Shown here: one piece after another, positions 14,142 through 20,338 of the stretch | How positions within the stretch are numbered: position 1 is the stretch's first letter | Layout of the letters: each line of letters begins with the position of its first letter | Assembly (NCBI GenBank): GCA_023381945.1 | Contig: JAMCQY010000136.1 | Location: 1-20,338 of the forward strand | Reading direction: 5' to 3' | DNA length: 20,338 nt | Source: Deltaproteobacteria bacterium | Lineage (GTDB): Bacteria > Desulfobacterota > Desulfobaccia > Desulfobaccales > 0-14-0-80-60-11 | The notes under the pieces: generated by a model | Database searches by the model: none | What the model was told of the DNA's origin: nothing | Seen by the model: only the letters and a program-made list of their open reading frames with translations | Program-made: the position numbers and the translations under genes

Positions 14142-14162
14142 ATTAACCCCCTGTTCAATGAA

Positions 14163-14939
14163 CTACTCCAAAAACCCCGTCAACGGCGAAGAAGCCGCCG
14201 CGGTTTCCCGCTCCGGCCCCAGGCCGGAGAGATAAGCCAGGCGGCCGGCTTCGACACCCAGGGCGAAGGCCTTGGCCATGGCGGCGTGATCTGCCGCGTC
14301 GGCCAGGGCGGTGTTCACCAGGACCGCGTCGGCCCCCAGTTCCATGGCCTCAGCCGCGTGGGAGGGTGCGCCCAGGCCGGCGTCCACCACCACCGGTACC
14401 GCGGCCTGCTCGATGATGATGCGGATCAGGTCACGGGTGCGGACCCCGCGGTTGCTGCCGATGGGCGCACCCAGCGGCATGACCGTGGCCGTGCCCGCCT
14501 CCTCCAGGCGCTTAGCCAGGATGGGGTCGGCCTGGATGTAGGGCAGGACTACAAAGCCTTCTTTGATCAGTAGTTCGGCGGCCTTCAAAGTCTCAATGGG
14601 GTCCGGCAGCAGGTACTTGGGCTCGGGGGTGAGCTCCAGCTTCACCCAGTTGGGCAAGCCCATGGCCCGGGCCATTATGGCCAGGCGCACGGCCTCTTCA
14701 GCATTACGCGCTCCCGAGGTGTTGGGCAGGATCAGGTGCCTTTTAGGGTCCAGCACCGACATAATGCTGTCGGCTTGCGGCTGCCCCAGGTCCACGCGGC
14801 GCAGGGCCACGGTGACGATCTCGGCGTCGGAGGCCTCCAGGGCCGCCTTCAGGGCCGCGGCCGAGGGGAACTTCCCGGTGCCCACCATGAGGCGGGAGCG
14901 GAAGGTGCGGCCGGCGATGACTAAAGGGTCGTTTGACAT
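14163..14939 (-). CDS. thiG: Thiazole synthase (ThiG)
   Basis: Condenses deoxyxylulose 5-phosphate, ThiS thiocarboxylate and 2-iminoacetate into the thiazole phosphate, in complex with ThiH/ThiS. The 258-aa length is normal. The Schiff-base lysine is Lys100 in NWVKLE; other signatures are MVGTGKFP (18-25), VTVALRRVD (42-50), [14 protein letters not shown] (72-85), PLGAPIGSN and [27 protein letters not shown] near the C-terminal phosphate site. The start at 14937-14939 has no strong ribosome site. The gap to thiF (120 bases) is largely the hairpin repeat copy 2. It is followed after 21 bases by the ferredoxin-cyclase gene. Confidence 0.95.
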   Translation of the reverse strand: MSNDPLVIAGRTFRSRLMVGTGKFPSAAALKAALEASDAEIVTVALRRVDLGQPQADSIMSVLDPKRHLILPNTSGARNAEEAVRLAIMARAMGLPNWVKLELTPEPKYLLPDPIETLKAAELLIKEGFVVLPYIQADPILAKRLEEAGTATVMPLGAPIGSNRGVRTRDLIRIIIEQAAVPVVVDAGLGAPSHAAEAMELGADAVLVNTALADAADHAAMAKAFALGVEAGRLAYLSGLGPERETAAASSPLTGFLE

Positions 14940-14962
14940 ATCGAGCCCATTAAAAAGAATAC

Positions 14963-15057
14963 CTCACGCCAAGGCGCAAAGACGCAAAGAAAGTCGCAAG
15001 ATTAATCATTTTTCACTAAATTCTTATGTCTTTGGCGCCTTGGCGCCTTTGCGTGAG
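14963..15057. repeat. CTCACGCAAAGGCGCAAAG hairpin repeat, copy 2
   Basis: A 95-base near-palindrome opening CTCACGCCAAGGCGCAAAG and closing CTTGGCGCCTTTGCGTGAG, filling the thiG-thiF gap. Same length and arms as copy 1 at 11865-11959. Confidence 0.8.
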
Positions 15058-15059
15058 AT

Positions 15060-15833
15060 TTATTTTTTGGCCCGGCATAGTGGGCAGTCCGGCCTTTTCA
15101 CGCGGAACAGGGATTGGAATCTGCCCTGGAGACCGTCATAGGCCAGCAATTTGTGGGTCAGGTCGGATTCCCGGCCCAGGAGCATTTTTAAGGTTTCCAC
15201 CGCCTGGAGGCAGCCCATGGTTCCGGCCACCGCGCCCAGGATGCCCGCTTCGCTGGAAGGCGGCACCGCCTCAGCCGAAGGTGCTTCCGGGAACAGGCAG
15301 CGGAAACAGGGATTCGCGGCGTCGCGGACCTGCACCAGCAATTGGCCTTGCCAGCCGGTGGCTGCCGCGGAGACCAGGGGAAGCCACTGCTGCCAGCAAT
15401 AATCCGCCAATAAGAAACGGGTGGCGAAATTGTCGCTGGCGTCCACTACCACCTCAAAGCTCCGTGCGACTTCCCGGATATTGGCTGCGTCCAGGCGCAG
15501 ATCGAAGGTTTCCACCCGGCAATGGGGGTTCAGGGCCGCTAAGGACTCTTCAGCCGACGCCGCCTTGCGCCTTCCTAAATCAGCCGAGACGTGGAGGATC
15601 TGGCGCTGGAGATTGGATAATTCCACCGCGTCGCCGTCCACTATCCCCAGCCGGCCGACCCCAGCCGCGGCGAGATACAACAGGGCGGCGGACCCCAGGC
15701 CCCCGGCGCCCACCACTAATACCTTCCCGTCCCGCCACCGGCCCTGGCCTTTCCAGCCTACCGCGGCCAGCAGGGCGTTGCGAGAGTAGCGGTGAGATTC
15801 TTCGTCTGAGAAGCCCGGCGGTTTGGTCTGCAT
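15060..15833 (-). CDS. thiF: ThiF/MoeB/HesA-type sulfur-carrier adenylyltransferase
   Basis: E1-like enzyme that adenylates the C-terminal glycine of ThiS, the step before sulfur loading. The 257-aa protein shows the nucleotide loop VVGAGGLGS (40-48), VDGDAVELSNLQRQ (65-78, substrate Asp/Arg), DASDNFATRF (131-140), and two zinc cysteine pairs, CFRC (176/179) and CPLC (250/253). The usual crossover-loop cysteine (in T-C-x-E-A-G) is Ser193 here (PPSSEAGILG), so no acyl-disulfide like E. coli ThiF Cys184 is expected there. Position at the head of the thi cluster favours ThiF over MoeB, though it could serve both. Promoter at 15897-15925; no TPP riboswitch seen in the leader. Ribosome site weak. 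Confidence 0.88.
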   Translation of the reverse strand: MQTKPPGFSDEESHRYSRNALLAAVGWKGQGRWRDGKVLVVGAGGLGSAALLYLAAAGVGRLGIVDGDAVELSNLQRQILHVSADLGRRKAASAEESLAALNPHCRVETFDLRLDAANIREVARSFEVVVDASDNFATRFLLADYCWQQWLPLVSAAATGWQGQLLVQVRDAANPCFRCLFPEAPSAEAVPPSSEAGILGAVAGTMGCLQAVETLKMLLGRESDLTHKLLAYDGLQGRFQSLFRVKRPDCPLCRAKK

Positions 15834-15896
15834 CGACTAGCGAACCTTAGGCCACAGAGGCCGGGATAAATTTACTATTCTAAGTATCTTATTAGA

Positions 15897-15925
15897 ATTA
15901 TAAACTTCCGCAAGTGATCAAACAA
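15897..15925 (-). promoter_or_regulatory. Sigma70 promoter for the thi operon
   Basis: On the minus strand TTGTTT (complement of 15920-15925), 17-nt spacer, and a perfect TATAAT (complement of 15897-15902). The leader to the thiF ATG is roughly 55-60 bases, too short to hold a full TPP riboswitch. Confidence 0.7.
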
Positions 15926-15928
15926 CTT

Positions 15929-15966
15929 CAGGTGCTTCGGATCATTTGGCGGGAGGGGCGCACCTG
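15929..15966. repeat. CAGGTGC / GCACCTG inverted repeat between divergent promoters
   Basis: Perfect 7-bp arms (15929-15935 and 15960-15966) lie between the thi and gatB promoters. Might be a shared operator; no other support. Confidence 0.3.
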
Positions 15967-16010
15967 CCGTTCGGCGAATCCCTTGGGTCACACCCCTTTG
16001 AGGCCTTTCC

Positions 16011-16039
16011 TTGACAGATTTTCGCCATTTGGGTAACCT
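16011..16039 (+). promoter_or_regulatory. Promoter for gatB
   Basis: Perfect -35 TTGACA (16011-16016), 17-nt spacer, and a modest -10 TAACCT (16034-16039). It sits about 23 bases before the gatB start codon, giving a leader only ~15 bases long that still includes the ribosome site. Confidence 0.55.
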
Positions 16040-16061
16040 TTTTAAACCCAGGAGGAAGCCA

Positions 16062-17492
16062 GTGGAATACGAGGCCGTCATCGGGCTGGAAATTCACGCC
16101 GAACTGCTCACATCCAGTAAGATTTTCTGTGGTTGCGCCACCGCCTTCGGGGCCCCGCCCAATACCCAGGTTTGCGAAGTCTGCCTGGGCATGCCGGGCT
16201 CGCTGCCGGTGCTGAATAAGAAGGCGGTGGAATACGCCCTGAAGATGGCCCTGGCCACCGGCTGCCGGATCAATGCGGAGTCGGTCTTCGCCCGGAAGAA
16301 TTATTTCTATCCCGACCTGCCCAAGGGCTACCAGATTTCCCAATACGAACTGCCGCTGGCGGAACACGGCCACTTGGATATTAAAGTTGACGGCCAGACC
16401 AAACGCATCGGCATCACCCGCATTCATCTGGAAGAGGACGCGGGGAAGCTGGTACACAGCGAGTCGAGGCCGGTGAGCCTGGTGGACTTCAACCGCACCG
16501 GGGTGCCGCTGATTGAGATCGTCAGCGAGCCGGATATGCGCTCGCCCGAAGAGGCGGTGGAATATTTTAAGGGGTTGCGCAACATCCTGCTCTACCTGGA
16601 GGTCTGCGACGGCAACATGGAGGAGGGGTCGCTGCGCTGCGACGCTAATATTTCCCTTAGGCCCAGAGGCGCTCAGGAATTCGGGGTCAAGGTCGAGCTC
16701 AAGAACATGAACTCCTTCCGCTTCGTCAAGGCGGCCCTGGAGTTCGAGATCAAGCGGCAGCGGGCCAATTTGGCGGCAGGGCGGGAGATCATCCAGGAGA
16801 CCCGTCTGTGGGATACCGCCTCGAACCAGACCGTATCTATGCGGGGGAAAGAAGAGGCGCACGACTACCGCTATTTCCCTGACCCGGACCTGGTCCCGGT
16901 GAAAGTTTCGGACGAATGGCAGGAAGGAATCAGCAAAAGTTTGCCGGAGTTGCCGCAAGCGCGGCTGGCCCGGTTTCAGGCGGAATACCGCCTGCCGGAA
17001 TATGACGCCGAGGTATTGACCAGTGACAAGGCCCTGGCGGATTATTTTGAGGCCGCGGTGAAGGAGTTTCCCCAGGCCAAGCAGGTAAGCAACTGGATCA
17101 TGTGCGAGGTCTTGCGGGAGGCGAAAAAATATCCAGACGGCGTTGCCGCCCTAAAGATTACCCCCGCGGCTTTTGCTGCCCTGGTAAAGTTGATAGATAG
17201 TGGCGCCATCAGCGGCAAACAGGGTAAAATGGTCTTCGAGGAGATGGTGGCCAGCGGCAGGGACCCCGAATCTATCATTAAAGAAAAAGGCCTGGCGCAG
17301 ATCAGCGACAGCGGGGCGCTGGAGGCCGCGGCCCAGGAGATCATTGCCGCCAATCCCAAGGAGGCCGCGGATTATAAGGCTGGTAAAACCAAAGTGTTGG
17401 GCTTCTTCGTGGGTCAATTGATGAAGAAGACCAAGGGCCAGGCCAATCCGCAGTTGGCCAACGAAATATTTCAGCGTCTATTACAAAAATAA
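16062..17492 (+). CDS. gatB: Asp/Glu-tRNA amidotransferase subunit B (GatB)
   Basis: Kinase/transamidase subunit of GatCAB, which converts Glu-tRNA-Gln or Asp-tRNA-Asn to the correct amide form in organisms lacking GlnRS or AsnRS. The 476-aa length from GTG 16062 is the family norm, and GGAGGA lies 5 bases upstream; an in-frame TTG at 16011 is the promoter -35, not a start. It opens with [15 protein letters not shown], carries zinc ligands Cys23, Cys25, Cys38 and Cys41, then [32 protein letters not shown] and [17 protein letters not shown]. The C-terminal helical and YqeY-like tail (about residues 330-476) binds tRNA. gatA and gatC are not adjacent. mtnA follows 36 bases later, the gap holding a half-copy repeat. 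Confidence 0.97.
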   Translation: MEYEAVIGLEIHAELLTSSKIFCGCATAFGAPPNTQVCEVCLGMPGSLPVLNKKAVEYALKMALATGCRINAESVFARKNYFYPDLPKGYQISQYELPLAEHGHLDIKVDGQTKRIGITRIHLEEDAGKLVHSESRPVSLVDFNRTGVPLIEIVSEPDMRSPEEAVEYFKGLRNILLYLEVCDGNMEEGSLRCDANISLRPRGAQEFGVKVELKNMNSFRFVKAALEFEIKRQRANLAAGREIIQETRLWDTASNQTVSMRGKEEAHDYRYFPDPDLVPVKVSDEWQEGISKSLPELPQARLARFQAEYRLPEYDAEVLTSDKALADYFEAAVKEFPQAKQVSNWIMCEVLREAKKYPDGVAALKITPAAFAALVKLIDSGAISGKQGKMVFEEMVASGRDPESIIKEKGLAQISDSGALEAAAQEIIAANPKEAADYKAGKTKVLGFFVGQLMKKTKGQANPQLANEIFQRLLQK

Positions 17493-17495
17493 ATT

Positions 17496-17519
17496 CTCAC
17501 GTCAAGGCGCAAAGACGCA
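17496..17519. repeat. Half copy of the CTCACG-CAAGGCGCAAAGACGC repeat
   Basis: 24 bases match the left arm of copy 2 (14963 onward) with one mismatch. It runs straight into AGGAG, the ribosome site of mtnA at 17519-17523. No right arm is present. Confidence 0.7.
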
Positions 17520-17528
17520 GGAGTTCAA

Positions 17529-18578
17529 ATGATTCCATACTGCAGCATCTGCTGGGATATCGACAAGGTTAAGCTGCTGGATCAGCGCCAGCTGCCCCGG
17601 GAAGAGATTTATCTGGACATCAGGGACTACCGCGAAATCATCGAGGCTATTAAAACGTTGGCCATCCGGGGGGCGCCCGCCATCGGGGTGGCCGCGGCCA
17701 TGGGCGCCGCCCTGGGGGCCCTGGAGATTCATACGGATGATAAAACCGAATTCCTCCAGAGGTTCGAAGTCATCTGCAAAGAGATAGCCGCGGCCCGGCC
17801 CACCGCAGTGAACCTCTTTTGGGCCTTAGACCGGGTTCAGCGTCTGGTGCAGGCCCATGCGGATGAGCCGGTGCCGGCCCTCAAAGATTACCTGGTGATC
17901 GAGGCCCAGGCCATGTTAAAGGAAGACGAGTCCATCAACCGGCGGATGGGCCAGGCTGGTCAGGTCGTCATCACAGAGGGCATGCGGGTTTTGACCCATT
18001 GCAACACCGGGGCCCTGGCCACCGGCGCCTACGGCACCGCCCTGGGGGTTCTGCGGGCCGCCTGGGAGGCCGGCAAACGCTTCTCCGTCTGGGTGGACGA
18101 GACCCGCCCGCTGCTCCAGGGCGCCCGCCTCACTACCTGGGAATTGGGCAAGTTGGAGATTCCCTACACGCTGATTCCCGACGGCGCCGCGGCCACCCTG
18201 ATGCACCAGGGGCGGGTGGACCTGGTGATCCTGGGGGCCGACCGCATCGCCGCCAACGGCGACACCGCCAATAAGATCGGCACCTACAGCGTGGCGGTGC
18301 TGGCTTACCACCACGGTATTCCGTTCTACGTGGCCGCGCCCTTGTCCACTGTCGATTTTGCCATTCCTGACGGCACCCAAATCCCGGTGGAAGAACGCGC
18401 CGGTGACGAAGTGACGCACCTCAGAGGTGAGCCGGTGGCCCCCCTGGGCGCCCCGGCCCTGAACCTGGCCTTCGATGTTACCCCCAGCGACATGATTTCG
18501 GGTATAATTACTGAGAAGGGGGTGCTGAGGCCGCCTTACAACTCCAGCTTAAAACCTTATAGGCCCCATCAGGAGTAG
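17529..18578 (+). CDS. mtnA: S-methyl-5-thioribose-1-phosphate isomerase (MtnA)
   Basis: Isomerises methylthioribose 1-phosphate to methylthioribulose 1-phosphate, used in methionine salvage or 5'-deoxynucleoside/MTA shunts. The 349-aa length is typical. Motifs: RGAPAIGVAAA (residues 47-57), THCNTGALAT with catalytic Cys158, and GADRIAANGDTANKIGTY with catalytic Asp238. These distinguish it from eIF2B subunits; a ribose-1,5-bisphosphate isomerase is a less likely alternative. The ATG at 17529 has AGGAG 5 bases upstream, supplied at the edge of a repeat. The other salvage genes are absent here. The L,D-transpeptidase gene follows after 2 bases, so they are likely co-transcribed with gatB. Confidence 0.93.
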   Translation: MIPYCSICWDIDKVKLLDQRQLPREEIYLDIRDYREIIEAIKTLAIRGAPAIGVAAAMGAALGALEIHTDDKTEFLQRFEVICKEIAAARPTAVNLFWALDRVQRLVQAHADEPVPALKDYLVIEAQAMLKEDESINRRMGQAGQVVITEGMRVLTHCNTGALATGAYGTALGVLRAAWEAGKRFSVWVDETRPLLQGARLTTWELGKLEIPYTLIPDGAAATLMHQGRVDLVILGADRIAANGDTANKIGTYSVAVLAYHHGIPFYVAAPLSTVDFAIPDGTQIPVEERAGDEVTHLRGEPVAPLGAPALNLAFDVTPSDMISGIITEKGVLRPPYNSSLKPYRPHQE

Positions 18579-18580
18579 TT

Positions 18581-19525
18581 ATGCGCAAAACGATAATACC
18601 CGTGGCATTGCTAATCATCTTCAGCCTGGCGCTGCCGGCCTGGTCCGGTGGGCCTCATAATGTCCGCCTGCCAGCCAGCCAGAGCGGCATCGACCCCCAG
18701 GCCGTGACTGTGGTTGGCTCGCCGCAACATCATATGACTAGAAAGGGCGAGGACCTTCTAGACGTGGCGCGGAAATATGACCTGGGGTGGACGGAAATCG
18801 GCGCCATGTATCGTCAATGGGACCCGTTCCTGCCGCCGCCGGGCGTCGATATGCTCATCCCCACCATGTGGATCGTGCCCACCGGGCGGGCCGCCCAGAT
18901 CGTGGTGAATACTGGCGAAATGCGGCTGTTTTATTTCGTCAACAACGGCACCCAGGTCTATACTTATCCCATCGGCATGGGGGTCTTGGATTATAAGACG
19001 CCCACCGGCAACTTTCACGTCAATCAGAAGAAGGTAAACCCGGACTGGCATATCCCCAAGCAACTGCAGGCTAAATACCAGATGTCAGTAATGCCCGCTG
19101 GGCCGGATAACCCCATGGGCGCCTTTAAGCTGGGCCTGAACTGGGGCGACTACGGCATCCATGGCTGCAATCTGCCCTGGGCCGTGGGACGGCTGGTGAG
19201 CCACGGCTGCACCCGCCTTTATCCCGAGGACATCAAAAAATTATTTGCCATGGTGCCCATGGGCACCAAGGTGGAATACATCTATGAGCCGGCCAAAATC
19301 GGCTTCCGGAACGGCCGCATCTTCTTGTCGGTGCATGACGACGTTTATTTCAAGATTCGCTCCATGCTCTTACACGTCCTCGGCATGATTGAGCGCCAGG
19401 GATTGACGGACCAGGTGGATACGCGGAAGGTGCTGCAAACGGTGGAAGAGCAGACCGGCATGCCTATGGATATTACCGGAGGGGCGGATGGCGGGGGCAT
19501 GACTATGAGCCAGTCTAATTATTAA
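18581..19525 (+). CDS. LysM-YkuD L,D-transpeptidase, periplasmic
   Basis: Links peptidoglycan peptides through L,D-crosslinks or attaches lipoproteins to them, in the periplasm. The 314-aa protein has a signal peptide (residues 1-22, cleavage near PAWSG), a LysM-like wall-binding region (about 44-98, HMTRKGEDLLDVARKYDLG), and a YkuD domain (about 104-236). The active-site block reads GIHGCNLPW (191-199) and SHGCTRLYPED (207-217): His194 and His208 with nucleophile Cys210. Cys196 replaces the usual Thr of the H-G-T motif, and Thr211 the usual Ile. A ~75-residue C-terminal extension ends in a Gly/Met-rich tail. AGGAG overlaps the mtnA stop; the gap is 2 bases. With the alanine-zipper gene nearby, an Lpp-anchoring role is conceivable. 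A strong terminator follows. Confidence 0.9.
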   Translation: MRKTIIPVALLIIFSLALPAWSGGPHNVRLPASQSGIDPQAVTVVGSPQHHMTRKGEDLLDVARKYDLGWTEIGAMYRQWDPFLPPPGVDMLIPTMWIVPTGRAAQIVVNTGEMRLFYFVNNGTQVYTYPIGMGVLDYKTPTGNFHVNQKKVNPDWHIPKQLQAKYQMSVMPAGPDNPMGAFKLGLNWGDYGIHGCNLPWAVGRLVSHGCTRLYPEDIKKLFAMVPMGTKVEYIYEPAKIGFRNGRIFLSVHDDVYFKIRSMLLHVLGMIERQGLTDQVDTRKVLQTVEEQTGMPMDITGGADGGGMTMSQSNY

Positions 19526-19551
19526 GTGCTGATTGCCGGGGAATTTGTTCC

Positions 19552-19582
19552 GGGGCGGCGAACGAGCCGCTCCTTTTTTTTT
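19552..19582 (+). terminator. Intrinsic terminator after the L,D-transpeptidase
   Basis: GGGGCGGC (19552-19559) pairs with GCCGCTCC (19566-19573; one G-U pair), loop GAACGA, followed by nine T residues (19574-19582). This closes the gatB-mtnA-YkuD transcript. Confidence 0.88.
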
Positions 19583-19748
19583 CGGCTCTGCCTTCTGCGG
19601 CCACGAGACGCTTTATAGGAATTTACCGCGGCCGGCATTTGCGATTATCCCAGCATCTTGCCTGCCGGTGGAGACATTCAGGGCGGAAAAGAGGGGAAAG
19701 GAAGAACATTTGGGGTAAAGCCACCACGTCAGATAATTGCTGAAAGAA

Positions 19749-19881
19749 GAGCCTCTTGCAAAAAGCATTTTTGTCATCCTGAGCGAAGCGAAGGATCTCG
19801 TATTTTCCCTTAATTATTCGAGATTCTTCGGTCGCTTCGTTCCCTCAGAATGACAGGAAAGGAGACTTTTGCAAGAGGCTC
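19749..19881. mobile_element. 133-bp MITE-like element with 15-bp terminal inverted repeats
   Basis: GAGCCTCTTGCAAAA (19749-19763) and its exact inverse (19867-19881) bound 133 bases without a gene. AGAA flanks both ends (19745-19748 and 19882-19885), a possible 4-bp target duplication. Inside is a second palindrome, GTCATCCTGAGCGAAGCG...CGCTTCGTTCCCTCAGAATGAC, of the same family as 6918-6945. The TIR phrase resembles ends of some IS5-like elements, by recollection only. The surrounding 19583-20108 holds no supported gene; two short frames there look accidental. Confidence 0.65.
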
Positions 19882-20031
19882 AGAAGTTTTAGATTAAGCC
19901 TAAAGAGGACAGATCAATAAACCCCTGCCAGCAAAAAAGCTCGCAAGTCCCATGTGGTTAAGGCGATCCCTGATAGATCGAGAAGTGACTTGGGGACGCT
20001 GCTGCCAAACAAATTCCCGCAAAAGACAGAA

Positions 20032-20063
20032 GGTGTGGCGGGCATTGAAGCCCGATCCACACC
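20032..20063. repeat. GGTGTGGCGGGC hairpin repeat
   Basis: GGTGTGG-CGGGC (20032-20043) pairs with GCCCG-AT-CCACACC (20050-20063) around loop ATTGAA with a 2-nt bulge. It resembles the hairpin at 10976-10995 (GGCGGGC-ATGGAG-GCCCGCC), indicating one dispersed family. Confidence 0.5.
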
Positions 20064-20070
20064 CTCTTCT

Positions 20071-20092
20071 TAAAACTGGGGTATAAACCCCA
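20071..20092 (-). terminator. Intrinsic terminator for the alanine-zipper gene
   Basis: Read on the minus strand: TGGGGT, loop, ACCCCA (complement of 20087-20092 and 20077-20082), then GTTTTA. It lies 17 bases after the stop codon at 20109-20111. Confidence 0.65.
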
Positions 20093-20108
20093 AATAACTA
20101 CTGATGAA

Positions 20109-20338
20109 TTACATAGCCTTTTTGGCTTTCGCCTTTTTGGCACGCTTATGGGCTTTGTGCTTCTTGCCCATTCTCATGGTTCCAACTTTGGCACAGCACT
20201 TTTCTGCCGCGTCTTCGGCCCTTGCGGCGGCCGCTTCAGCCTTGTTGGCTGCGGCGGAGGCGCGCGGGGCGGGGACTTTGGCATCTTGTGCGGCCGCTTC
20301 AGCCTTTACTACCGACGCGGCTGCCCGATCTGCAGAAG
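20109..20338 (-). CDS. Alanine-zipper (Lpp/OprI-like) protein, C-terminal part only
   Basis: A leftward frame enters from the right edge and ends at TAA 20109-20111; the last 75 residues are visible and the start lies outside. The sequence is alanine-rich with heptad-like spacing (KAEAAAQDAK, NKAEAAAARAEDAAEK), matching alanine-zipper trimeric lipoproteins such as Lpp or OprI. Two 17-base direct repeats 63 bases apart (20227-20243 and 20290-20306) encode KAEAAA exactly 21 residues apart, i.e. three heptads. The end is odd: a Cys-Cys pair, then a strongly basic tail GKKHKAHKRAKKAKAKKAM instead of the usual short Lys/Arg end. Whether a lipobox exists cannot be judged. A structural tether or histone-like basic tail are both possible; the envelope reading is preferred. 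Confidence 0.7.
   Translation of the reverse strand, partial: SADRAAASVVKAEAAAQDAKVPAPRASAAANKAEAAAARAEDAAEKCCAKVGTMRMGKKHKAHKRAKKAKAKKAM

Noticed and set aside
11850..15060. CRISPR-like array formed by the CTCACGCAAAGGCGC repeats
   Set aside because: Copies are palindromic, kilobases apart, and sit between genes without spacers; no cas gene is present.
15942..16958. 338-codon open frame on the minus strand antisense to gatB
   Set aside because: It is a shadow of gatB, which is unmistakable on the plus strand, and its product has no recognisable motifs and the Arg/Gln/His/Pro skew typical of antisense frames in GC-rich genes.
19533..19718. 61-codon plus-strand frame after the L,D-transpeptidase
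   Set aside because: It contains the terminator hairpin and its T-run, and has no ribosome site or domain-like content.
19958..20143. 61-codon minus-strand frame near the right edge
   Set aside because: It overlaps the end of the alanine-zipper gene in another frame and runs through its terminator and a hairpin repeat.

Overview
The window looks like an ordinary, GC-rich chromosomal segment of a Gram-negative bacterium. I infer the deltaproteobacterial/Desulfobacterota side (a Desulfobacca-like anaerobe is one possibility). The inference rests on the gene families (GatB-type tRNA amidation, ThiH-type anaerobic thiazole synthesis, ferredoxin-linked cyclase, stand-alone pyruvate-kinase C-terminal domain, YkuD and SLT_2 wall enzymes, Lpp-like alanine zipper) and on strong -35/-10 promoters. 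No 16S or other marker is present, so taxonomy is not shown directly.

Layout. 1-4018 is a leftward block: MltB-like lytic transglycosylase, purE, alr, a 57-aa four-cysteine protein coupled to alr, and the 5' part of argS. Divergent from it is murB (4161-5108), which converges on an alpha/beta hydrolase (5145-5975). From 6018 to 9799 genes run rightward: a stand-alone PK_C-domain protein, a secreted Tyr/Trp/His-rich protein, a CAP/SCP-domain protein, and a lysozyme-like/2xLysM/TIGR02594-type wall hydrolase whose reading frame is broken. From 15925 down to 9851 runs a leftward block: thiF-thiG-[2Fe-2S ferredoxin/adenylate cyclase fusion]-thiH-thiS-thiE, then fabD. From 16011 a rightward block holds gatB, mtnA and a LysM/YkuD L,D-transpeptidase, closed by a strong terminator at 19552-19582. 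The last ~750 bases hold a small inverted-repeat element and the 3' part of an alanine-zipper gene on the minus strand.

How the genes work together. ThiF, ThiS, ThiG and ThiH are the anaerobic/tyrosine route to the thiazole half of thiamine, and ThiE joins the halves; a redox-sensor-like cyclase sits inside this cluster. Alr (D-Ala), MurB, MltB-like enzyme, CAP protein, LysM hydrolase, L,D-transpeptidase and the Lpp-like zipper give the window a recurrent peptidoglycan theme, but they sit in separate transcription units. PurE, ArgS, GatB, FabD and MtnA are housekeeping enzymes.

The most unusual content is the cyclase placement and its substrate-pocket substitution, a ThiF without the usual crossover-loop cysteine, the frameshifted LysM hydrolase next to a perfect 25-bp inverted repeat, a four-cysteine mini-protein, and several families of palindromic intergenic repeats. 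I see no phage, CRISPR, transposase, restriction or biosynthetic cluster, and no clearly new multi-gene system.
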